A stretch of 6,042 nucleotides of DNA, taken from NCBI GenBank assembly GCA_003164305.1, contig PLSZ01000249.1, positions 1,343 through 7,384 of the forward strand. Direction: 5' to 3'. A model generated the notes under the pieces. The model did no database searches and was not told the DNA's origin. It worked only from the letters and a program-made list of their open reading frames with translations. Source of the stretch: Acetobacteraceae bacterium. Its GTDB lineage: Bacteria; Pseudomonadota; Alphaproteobacteria; Acetobacterales; Acetobacteraceae. Of this stretch, positions 1-6,042 are shown in pieces. Numbering within the stretch: position 1 is the first letter of the stretch; each line of letters opens with the position of its first letter. The position numbers were made by a program, and so were the translations under genes.

Positions 1-201
1 AACCGAGCGTTCTCTCGCATTTTGAGGGAGGTCGCTGGCGGCGACAGCTTCGTGGTGACATCGCATGGGCGTGCCGTCGCACGCATCGTGCCCGCCGTCG
101 CGCCGGAGCGGGAAGCCGCGCGGCAGCGCCTGCTGGATCACCTCCGGAGCCTGCCAGCCATGCACGCCGGCCCGTTCGATCGCGACGAGGCTTATGAGTG
201 A
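1..201 (+). CDS. Phd/YefM-family antitoxin, C-terminal part (5' end outside window)
   Basis: This reading frame is open from the first base and ends at TGA 199-201, giving 66 residues. The visible part has the pattern of the Phd/YefM antitoxin core: an NRAFSRILREV helix, then the beta hairpin FVVTSHGRAVARIVP, then a charged tail (residues of the type ARQRLLDHLRSL) that in this family wraps around and inhibits the toxin. The missing N-terminus should be only about 10-20 residues, because family members usually have 75-95 residues. The N-terminal domain of this family binds operator DNA and represses its own operon. The stop codon overlaps the GTG start of the VapC-type toxin (GTGA), so the two genes are translationally coupled. 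The family assignment is from motif recognition. The promoter and start codon lie outside the window. Confidence 0.85.
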   Translation, partial: NRAFSRILREVAGGDSFVVTSHGRAVARIVPAVAPEREAARQRLLDHLRSLPAMHAGPFDRDEAYE

Positions 202-641
202 AGGCGGCGCTCGATACCAACATCCTGGTTTATGCGTCCGGCCTCGACGATGAACAGCGCCAGGCCGGGGCTTTGTACTTCATTGAGGCCATCCCGCCGG
301 AAAATCTGATCCTGCCGGTGCAGGTTCTGGGGGAGTGCTACGGCGTCCTGACGCGTAAGGGCATGTCGCGCCAACTGGCTCGGCGCACAATCGAGCGCTG
401 GCAGGAGGCGTACGAGGTCGCGGACACCACCGCCGCCGTTTTGCGACAGGCCACTGGCCTGTCCGCGGATCGTCAATTGCGGATATGGGATGCCATCGTG
501 CTTGCCACGGCGGCCGACGCTGGCTGTCAGTTGCTGCTGACGGAGGACCTGCAGGACGGCTTCACCTGGGCTGGCGTTACTGTCGTCAATCCATTCGCCG
601 TGCCATCGCACGAACTGCTGAGTGCCCTCTTGCACGACTGA
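198..641 (+). CDS. vapC: VapC-type PIN-domain ribonuclease toxin
   Basis: This 147-residue protein has the size and layout of a VapC toxin, a Mg2+-dependent RNase that cleaves tRNA or rRNA when not held by its antitoxin. The four acidic residues of the PIN active site are all visible: Asp6 in ALDTNILVYA, Glu46 in LGECYGVL, Asp98 in RIWDAIVLATA and Asp117 in LLTEDLQDG. The domain looks complete and probably active. The start is GTG at 198, which overlaps the antitoxin stop by four bases and puts the conserved DTNILVY strand right at the N-terminus, as expected for the family. The order antitoxin then toxin is canonical. The RNA target cannot be told from sequence. Toxin activity is inferred from the intact catalytic set. 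Confidence 0.92.
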   Translation: MKAALDTNILVYASGLDDEQRQAGALYFIEAIPPENLILPVQVLGECYGVLTRKGMSRQLARRTIERWQEAYEVADTTAAVLRQATGLSADRQLRIWDAIVLATAADAGCQLLLTEDLQDGFTWAGVTVVNPFAVPSHELLSALLHD

Positions 642-765
642 GTGCCTGAAGGCTGTATGTGACCACGTTGCGGTGCCGACGTTGCACAAATACTGATTTA
701 AGTCGCGGCTGGTGTGCTGAGTCCCGTCATTGCCTTGGTCACGGCATGTTCAAGATCTGCCATTC

Positions 766-2529
766 TCACACCAAAGCCCCCGGATTCCGAACGTAATTCT
801 CCTTGATCGCATCGGCCGCCCAACAGGCCAGCATGCCGATCGTCTCGGTCGGGCCGTTCGCGGGGTTCTGCGGGAACGCGCTGCCGCCCACCACGAACAG
901 ATTCGAAACGTCCCACGACTGCAGATATTTATTGACGACGCTGGTCGATGGATCGCTGCCCATCACGGCGCCGCCGACGTTGTGCGTGCTCTGGTACCCC
1001 ACGAGACCGAAATGCGTGCCCTTGCTTTTGCCGCCCAGGTCCGAACCGTTGAGCGCGCGGCCGATTTCGGCGCAGCGCTCGTCGATGTACTTCATCATCC
1101 GCAACTCGTTGTCGTTCCAGTCGAACGTCATGCGCAGCAGCGGCAATCCGTAAGCGTCTTTGTAGGTCGGATCCAGATCGAGATAATTGTGCCGATAGCT
1201 CAGGCAGGTGCCGTGACTGGTGATCGCCATGTTGCGGCGGTAATTATACGCCACGGCTTTCTTCCATTCGCCGCCCCAACGCGGCGTGCCGGGCGGCACC
1301 ACCTTGCCCTTGATCGGCGCCGCGCCGCGCGCCGAGGTGTTGACATAAGCACCCCCGATGAACCCCAGCGGGCCGCGGTCGATCACGTCGCCGTTGAGTT
1401 CGTCGATCGACGTGTTCAACTGGCCGCCGCCGATGAACGGATTGAACTCGCGATCGTCGAAGAACACGTGCACCGAGCCGCCTTGCTGGTACGCGTAGTT
1501 GCGGCCGACCACGCCTTTGCCGGTGCGCGGATCGTACGGCGTGCCGATGCCCGACAACAGCAGCAGCCGCGTGTTGCTGAAGCAATACGCGCCCAGAATC
1601 ACGATGCTGGCCGGCTGCTCGACCTCGTTGCCGCGCGCGTCGATATAGGTGACGCCAGTGGCCTGCTTGCCGGTGGAATCCGTGTTGACGCGCAGCACAT
1701 TGCACAACGGGCGCATTTCGAACGTAGGCTGCCGGGCCAGCGCGGGGTGCACGGACGTCAGCGGATTGGCCTTGGCGCCTTGCGCGCAGACGTGGCTCGA
1801 GCAGAAGCCGCCGCGCGCGCATTCCAGCATCTGAACGCGGTACAGATTTCGAAAATCCTGCGTCATCGCCGCGGTTGGGCCCTGGAACGGCACATAACCC
1901 AGGGAACTCACCGCGTCGGCGAACAGCCTGCCTTCATACGATGGCCGTGTCGGCGGGTTCGGATACTCGCGGGAGCGCGGCCCTTCGTGCGGATTGCCGC
2001 CCGCCAGGATCTCGCCGTTCAAATTGCCGGCTTTGCCGCCCACGCCGAAGATATGCTCGAACTGATCGTAGTAGGGTTCGACCTCGTCCCAGGTGACGCC
2101 CCAGTCCTGCAGATGGCAATCCTCGGGAATGAACGATTTACCGTAACGTTGTTCGATGCGCGAGCGCATTTCGAAATCATGCGGTAAAAAGCGGCGCGCG
2201 TTGCCGCCCCAGTGTGCCGCCGTGCCGCCGACCATCTCGCCAGGTTTGAACGCGCCCATCTCGCGCATCGGCAGCGCCGTTTCCGCGCCGTTGTTACGAA
2301 ATGTGATGGTGTCGCGCGCCAGGTTCTGAAAGATGTCGCTATGGCGATCGAACTTCAGTTCATCGTACACGTTGGGCATTTTAAAATCGGTGTTCACGTC
2401 GAACGATTTGCCGCGCTCCAGGCACACGACGCTCATTCCGGCGCTGGCCAGTTCCATCGACATGATCGAGCCCACGACGCCGCTGCCCACGACAACGACA
2501 TCGACGGATTTCAGTTTCGTGTTCGACAT
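766..2529 (-). CDS. GMC-family FAD dehydrogenase, gluconate 2-dehydrogenase-type large subunit
   Basis: This 587-residue flavoprotein belongs to the GMC oxidoreductases and is of the type paired with gluconate-2-dehydrogenase subunit 3. Such enzymes oxidise a sugar, sugar acid or alcohol and pass electrons to the respiratory chain. The dinucleotide-binding motif GSGVVG is at residues 15-20, with Glu38 ending the second strand to bind the adenosine ribose. A second FAD segment, GGTAAHWGG, is at 101-109. A cysteine group, C-x5-C-x4-C (Cys237, Cys243, Cys248), lies in the middle and may hold an iron-sulfur cluster. The catalytic His is probably His516 in STHNVGG. The C-terminal motif is QNPANGPTETIG (554-565), where relatives usually have Asn directly before Pro-Thr. 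No signal peptide is visible. The gene follows the small subunit with one base between stop and ATG, so translation is coupled, and only a weak ribosome site (GGAA) precedes it. The substrate is unknown and gluconate should not be assumed. Confidence 0.9.
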   Translation of the reverse strand: MSNTKLKSVDVVVVGSGVVGSIMSMELASAGMSVVCLERGKSFDVNTDFKMPNVYDELKFDRHSDIFQNLARDTITFRNNGAETALPMREMGAFKPGEMVGGTAAHWGGNARRFLPHDFEMRSRIEQRYGKSFIPEDCHLQDWGVTWDEVEPYYDQFEHIFGVGGKAGNLNGEILAGGNPHEGPRSREYPNPPTRPSYEGRLFADAVSSLGYVPFQGPTAAMTQDFRNLYRVQMLECARGGFCSSHVCAQGAKANPLTSVHPALARQPTFEMRPLCNVLRVNTDSTGKQATGVTYIDARGNEVEQPASIVILGAYCFSNTRLLLLSGIGTPYDPRTGKGVVGRNYAYQQGGSVHVFFDDREFNPFIGGGQLNTSIDELNGDVIDRGPLGFIGGAYVNTSARGAAPIKGKVVPPGTPRWGGEWKKAVAYNYRRNMAITSHGTCLSYRHNYLDLDPTYKDAYGLPLLRMTFDWNDNELRMMKYIDERCAEIGRALNGSDLGGKSKGTHFGLVGYQSTHNVGGAVMGSDPSTSVVNKYLQSWDVSNLFVVGGSAFPQNPANGPTETIGMLACWAADAIKENYVRNPGALV

Positions 2530-2530
2530 C

Positions 2531-3196
2531 TCAGTTCCGCCTGTCGCGCCGGATGATCACATGCTTCGGAAAGCCTTCCGCGTCGACCGGAACCCTGCCT
2601 GTTTGGACGTCGAGCACGCTGACCGGTTCGGCGTGGTACGGCTCTTCGCTGGTGACCAGATGGCGGTATTCGCCACTGGGCAGACCGGGAAATCCGACCA
2701 GCTTCCAACCCACTTTGTCGCGGTTGCCGCCGTAAAGCGGGTCCGCGAAATAACCTTCTTCAGTGTTGCGCCACAGCAGATCGAAGAAGAATTTCGACGA
2801 CAGCGACGGCAACGCGATCTCGTCCTTCTCCAACTGCTCGAGCAGGTGCGATTGCCGGTCATTGGGAAGCTGCGCGAAATTCCGGCCGAACGCGGCTTTG
2901 CAGTGCTGGTCGATCTCGCGAATCGCGATGCGATAAACTTCTTGTGGCGTGAAGCGCGATTGGTAGCCTTGCCGCGGTGTGCCCTCCATCCACGGGCCGC
3001 CGCGATACATTCGGCCGTGAACGCCCCAGGAGCCAGCCAATTGGCGGTCGATATAGACCACCACACCGGCATCCCGAGCCCCTGAGCCCAGTTCATCGGT
3101 GGGAATCAGATGCTCGACGGCGGCTTCCAGAAAGCGAACCTCTGGCTCGACCAAACAGAGCCAGGAATCCCGGATCGGGTTGTCGCTCACGGTCAT
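2531..3196 (-). CDS. Gluconate 2-dehydrogenase subunit 3 family protein (small subunit)
   Basis: This 221-residue protein is the small-subunit partner of the GMC dehydrogenase encoded directly after it. In characterised complexes this subunit binds the flavin subunit and helps its folding or export. Family marks are an N-terminal helix FLEAAVEHLIPTDE (22-35), the segment AGVVVYIDRQLAGSWG (43-58), and a C-terminal signature in which NTEEGYFADPLYGGNRD (144-160) is followed by VGWKLVGFPG (162-171). Many family members carry a twin-arginine signal peptide. Here the N-terminus (MTVSDNPIRDSWLCLVEPE) has none. The length is close to a family member without such a leader. Two starts are possible: ATG at 3196, or GTG at 3190, which sits six bases after an AGGAG. 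The protein differs by only two residues. The gene is first in a two-gene operon with its own promoter. The role in electron transfer is inferred from the family. Confidence 0.88.
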   Translation of the reverse strand: MTVSDNPIRDSWLCLVEPEVRFLEAAVEHLIPTDELGSGARDAGVVVYIDRQLAGSWGVHGRMYRGGPWMEGTPRQGYQSRFTPQEVYRIAIREIDQHCKAAFGRNFAQLPNDRQSHLLEQLEKDEIALPSLSSKFFFDLLWRNTEEGYFADPLYGGNRDKVGWKLVGFPGLPSGEYRHLVTSEEPYHAEPVSVLDVQTGRVPVDAEGFPKHVIIRRDRRN

Positions 3197-3201
3197 CTCC
3201 T
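3197..3201 (-). promoter_or_regulatory. Ribosome binding site of the dehydrogenase small subunit (AGGAG)
   Basis: AGGAG directly abuts the ATG at 3196, which is too close for normal initiation from that codon. It is six bases from the in-frame GTG at 3190, an ideal distance. A second purine stretch (AGGAAA, about 3204-3209) is spaced well for the ATG. The sequence therefore leaves both starts open, with the GTG slightly better placed. Confidence 0.55.
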
Positions 3202-3217
3202 CGTTTCCTGACTTCGA

Positions 3218-3245
3218 TGTGTATGATGCGATCGGGGATTGTCAA
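3218..3245 (-). promoter_or_regulatory. Sigma-70-like promoter of the dehydrogenase operon
   Basis: Read on the minus strand there is a perfect -35 box TTGACA (3245-3240), a 16-base spacer, and TACACA (3223-3218) as a moderate -10 box. Transcription would begin near 3211, giving a leader of about 15-20 bases that just contains the ribosome site. The placement fits the small-subunit gene and suggests the operon can be expressed independently of the thiolase upstream. This is a prediction from hexamer matches; the -10 box is not strong. Confidence 0.5.
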
Positions 3246-3348
3246 ATGAGCCGAAACCGAACGAACATCAGACGATGGGATCGGCTGACGCCAAGGGTTT
3301 GTTCCGCCTGACGAATCATTCTCGGCGTGGCTTCGCTCGCCGTTTCCC

Positions 3349-4551
<1,203 letters not shown>

Positions 4552-4635
4552 GGGTTTGCTCCCTTTGGACGTTCGCGGCGGAGTGATGGCGCGGAAATGC
4601 CGCCTCGTCCAGACGAGAGGGTCAGGGACGGCTCG

Positions 4636-5025
4636 TTACGCCTTCACGCGGGCGAGGCGTTCGCGGCCGGCTTCGGCCAGGAAGCGGGAGCGGTTCTTCG
4701 TGGTGCGGTCGATGGCGGCGATCAGGTCCTCGGGGAGGGTGACGTTGATGCGCTGCGACCGGCCAGGCGGGTCGGGGACCGCGACCAGAAAAGGCAGCCC
4801 GCCGATGTTCTCCGGGTCCGCCATGATTGCGTCGATCGTACTGGGCTGTGGGATCGGCTCACCGCCGGAGCGCATGCCGTCCATATGGAAGGCCAGAACC
4901 TCCTCCGCGAGGCGCCACGCTTCTTCCAGTGTCGAGCCGGCGGTGATGCAACCAGGAAAATCGGGAAACGAAACGCCGTAGTCGCTGTCGGGGTCTTTAT
5001 GTAACAGTGCGACGTAGCTCGCCAT
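4636..5025 (-). CDS. hicB: HicB antitoxin (partial RNase H fold plus C-terminal ribbon-helix-helix)
   Basis: This 129-residue HicB antitoxin neutralises the HicA RNase and represses the hicAB operon. Residues 4-48 (from YVALLHKD through YGVSFPDFPGCITAGSTLEEAW to the helix ending AFHM) form the degenerate RNase-H-like HicB domain with the hallmark FPDFPGC. Residues 91-126 (QRINVTLPEDLIAAIDRTT and on) form a ribbon-helix-helix DNA-binding domain. The ATG at 5025 was chosen over in-frame starts further upstream because it has a good ribosome site (TGAGG at 5038-5034, eight bases away). The family's N-terminal strand also begins there. The gene lies two bases after the hicA stop, so the pair is an operon in the standard toxin-first order. 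The next gene downstream, a thiolase, starts 84 bases later and is probably unrelated. Confidence 0.93.
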   Translation of the reverse strand: MASYVALLHKDPDSDYGVSFPDFPGCITAGSTLEEAWRLAEEVLAFHMDGMRSGGEPIPQPSTIDAIMADPENIGGLPFLVAVPDPPGRSQRINVTLPEDLIAAIDRTTKNRSRFLAEAGRERLARVKA

Positions 5026-5027
5026 CG

Positions 5028-5225
5028 TTAATACCTCAAAATGACACCGGATTGTTTTTCGATGCTCCGGACCGTGCCGATCGGCACGTCCTTCTTTGGG
5101 TGCGGCACGCTGACCCGGCCAGGGCGGGAGGCGTGGACAAATTGCCAGTGACTGCCACGCGTCTCCAGATGAACCCAGCCCGCCAGTTGGATGAGGCGAA
5201 TGATCTCCCGGCTGCCGATGGCCAT
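5028..5225 (-). CDS. hicA: HicA mRNA interferase toxin
   Basis: This small toxin of 65 residues has the double-stranded-RNA-binding-like fold of HicA and cleaves mRNA independently of codon reading when free of HicB. The family pattern is complete: SREIIRLIQLAGW (5-17), RGSHWQF (23-29) with the catalytic His26, then SVPHPKKDVPIGTVRSIEKQSG near the C-terminus. The preferred start is ATG 5225. A GTG at 5237 would add four residues, but family members begin only a few residues before the SRE motif. No clear ribosome site precedes either start, in contrast to hicB, so toxin synthesis is expected to be weak. Its stop lies two bases before hicB. A promoter-like sequence ends one base before the ATG. 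Confidence 0.92.
   Translation of the reverse strand: MAIGSREIIRLIQLAGWVHLETRGSHWQFVHASRPGRVSVPHPKKDVPIGTVRSIEKQSGVILRY
5034..5038 (-). promoter_or_regulatory. Ribosome binding site of hicB (TGAGG)
   Basis: TGAGG lies inside the last codons of hicA, eight bases before the hicB ATG at 5025. It decides the hicB start and is clearly stronger than anything upstream of hicA, which would bias the operon toward antitoxin production. Confidence 0.7.
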
Positions 5226-5226
5226 G

Positions 5227-5253
5227 TTTATACACACTCACTACGGTTGTCAA
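5227..5253 (-). promoter_or_regulatory. Sigma-70-like promoter of hicAB, abutting the hicA start
   Basis: On the minus strand, TTGACA (5253-5248) is followed by a 15-base spacer and TATAAA (5232-5227). The hexamers match the consensus 6/6 and 5/6; the spacer is two bases shorter than ideal. The -10 box ends one base before the hicA ATG at 5225, so a transcript starting at the usual distance (about 5220) would begin inside hicA and lack its start codon. The -35 box overlaps a small palindrome GTTG-T-CAAC (5247-5255 region, plus strand GTTGTCAAC), a candidate but unproven HicB operator half. Confidence 0.5.
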
Positions 5254-5283
5254 CGCCCCATACCAAACCCCACCCAGGCGAAT

Positions 5284-5335
5284 ATCCGGTTAATCCGGTG
5301 GCGGCGCGGGGCAAATCCGTTTAGGTCCATCCGGT
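5284..5335 (+). repeat. Cluster of ATCCGGT heptamers upstream of the helicase gene
   Basis: ATCCGGT occurs at 5284-5290, 5293-5299 and 5329-5335, with a one-mismatch variant AATCCGT at 5314-5320. The first two copies are nine bases apart and the third overlaps the GTG start of the helicase gene. All are in the same direction. They could be binding sites for a regulator of the divergent genes, or simply chance in GC-rich DNA. Confidence 0.4.
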
Positions 5336-6042
5336 GAAGCGTACTCTCGCCCTGCCCGACTCCCCCGCGGTGGTCGCCGGCTTTGGCCGCGCGGCCATCC
5401 TGACGCCGGATGGCGAACTGTTGACCTTGCCCACCGAGGAAGCCGCCGCCCTCCTGCGGACCCTGCCGCCGCCGATCCTGATCCACGCCCCGGCCACCTT
5501 CCGCCGCCTCGCCCTGCGGCCTGGGCCGGCCTTCGATCTGCTGGAACTGTTCGCGTTCGCCAGACCAGGAGAGAGCGCGGCGCCAACACCGAGGGGGTTG
5601 GCGCAGGCGTTGGATTATGACGATCCGCCCGCCGCGTTGGAGGAACAGGCGGCGTTCCTGCCCGATCTGGCGCTGCAACTGCTGAACCACCTCGCGCGCG
5701 GCCGCGATACGCCGGTCAATCGCGACGCCGCCGGTCTGGCGGCAAGGATGAGCCGCGTTGGCTGGGGGTGGGGCGCATTCATCATGGAGGCGCTGGGGCA
5801 ACCTGACGCCGCCGCGTCGATCGATGGTCTGAAGGTCTGGCGCAGGCTGCCGGAATTCGAGGAAGCCGCCGTGCCGCCGCCCCCATCCTCGCACGCTGTG
5901 TCGGAGGCGGAGGCACGTACCCGCCTGGCGCGCATTCTGGGCGCGCACGCCGAGCAGCGGCCCGGCCAGGCCGATTACGCGGGCGCCGCCACCGCCGCGT
6001 TCCTGCCGCGGGAGACCAAGGGCGATCCGCATCTGGTGCTGG
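5334..6042 (+). CDS. DinG-like ATP-dependent DNA helicase, N-terminal part (3' end outside window)
   Basis: The frame is open from GTG 5334 to the window edge, 236 codons. An in-frame TAG at 5322-5324 lies just upstream, so GTG 5334 is the first usable start. A weak ribosome site (TAGG, 5322-5325) is eight bases away. The N-terminus (MKRTLALPDSPAVVAGFGRA, then ILTPDGELLTLPTEEAAALL) and the segment ARTRLARILGAHAEQRPGQADYAGA, about residues 196-220, resemble alphaproteobacterial DinG/XPD-type superfamily 2 helicases. In these, the RPGQ-DYA stretch is the Q-motif region in front of the Walker A loop. The window stops at GDPHLVL, exactly where the nucleotide-binding GTGTGKT motif would be expected next. 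Family members unwind DNA and are linked to replication and repair; some carry an iron-sulfur cluster. Activity cannot be judged because the catalytic part is missing here. It is transcribed divergently from hicAB. Confidence 0.75.
   Translation, partial: MKRTLALPDSPAVVAGFGRAAILTPDGELLTLPTEEAAALLRTLPPPILIHAPATFRRLALRPGPAFDLLELFAFARPGESAAPTPRGLAQALDYDDPPAALEEQAAFLPDLALQLLNHLARGRDTPVNRDAAGLAARMSRVGWGWGAFIMEALGQPDAAASIDGLKVWRRLPEFEEAAVPPPPSSHAVSEAEARTRLARILGAHAEQRPGQADYAGAATAAFLPRETKGDPHLVL

Noticed and set aside
192..689. A 165-codon minus-strand open frame opposite vapC
   Set aside because: The plus-strand frame has the complete PIN active site and proper coupling to the antitoxin; the antisense product has no family pattern.
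642..765. Possible bidirectional terminator between the convergent vapC and dehydrogenase genes
   Set aside because: Only a four-base stem (GTGC/GCAC around 672-686) and a repeated ACGTTGC were seen; neither makes a convincing terminator.
730..2187. A 485-codon open frame on the plus strand, antisense to the GMC dehydrogenase gene
   Set aside because: Its translation is Arg/Ala/His-rich low-complexity sequence with no recognisable domain. Long antisense frames are expected opposite high-GC genes, and the minus-strand product is a complete GMC enzyme.
2333..3085. A 250-codon plus-strand open frame opposite the dehydrogenase subunit junction
   Set aside because: No domain is recognisable, and it overlaps two convincing coupled genes on the other strand.
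3323..3340. Imperfect hairpin just after the thiolase stop (GGCG and CGCC arms) as a terminator
   Set aside because: The stem is short and interrupted, and no run of T follows on the minus strand.
4604..4617. Inverted repeat CTCGT-CCAG-ACGAG between hicB and the thiolase gene as a terminator
   Set aside because: The stem is only five base pairs and no T run follows on either strand.
5250..6032. A 260-codon minus-strand open frame opposite the helicase N-terminus
   Set aside because: The product is Arg/Gly/Gln-rich and has no domain. The plus-strand frame is open to the window edge with helicase-like sequence, though it has no stop within the window.

Overview
The window is high-GC, densely coded DNA from a bacterial chromosome. 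The partial helicase at the right edge, the thiolase and the GMC dehydrogenase all read like alphaproteobacterial proteins (Rhodospirillales or a neighbouring order is my best guess). This rests on remembered family resemblance, not a search.

Layout, left to right. (1) Positions 1-641, plus strand: a type II toxin-antitoxin module, with the tail of a Phd/YefM-type antitoxin overlapping a VapC PIN-domain RNase by 4 bases. (2) Positions 642-765: a short convergent gap in which I see no convincing terminator. (3) Positions 766-3196, minus strand: a two-gene operon for a gluconate-2-dehydrogenase-type membrane/periplasmic sugar-acid or alcohol dehydrogenase. The small subunit (subunit 3 family) comes first, then the FAD-binding GMC large subunit, with one base between them. 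A good promoter (TTGACA-N16-TACACA) lies just upstream. (4) Positions 3349-4551, minus strand: a complete thiolase (acetyl-CoA C-acyltransferase). (5) Positions 4636-5225, minus strand: a hicAB toxin-antitoxin operon, toxin gene first. (6) Positions 5226-5333: a divergent intergenic region with a hicAB promoter-like sequence and repeated ATCCGGT heptamers. (7) Positions 5334-6042, plus strand: the N-terminal third or so of a DinG-like ATP-dependent helicase, cut by the window edge just before its expected Walker A motif.

The metabolic genes (thiolase, then dehydrogenase) run in the same direction but are separated by about 150 bases, and the dehydrogenase has its own promoter. A shared pathway is possible but not shown. 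The dehydrogenase set has no cytochrome c subunit gene here and no visible export signal. Its large subunit departs from the usual family pattern at the catalytic Asn and in the cysteine motif. The two toxin-antitoxin modules are about 4 kb apart and appear intact, apart from the antitoxin start lying outside the window.

I found no clearly undescribed multi-gene system. The points most worth checking are the atypical active site of the GMC subunit and the hicAB promoter placed so close to hicA that its transcript may encode only the antitoxin.
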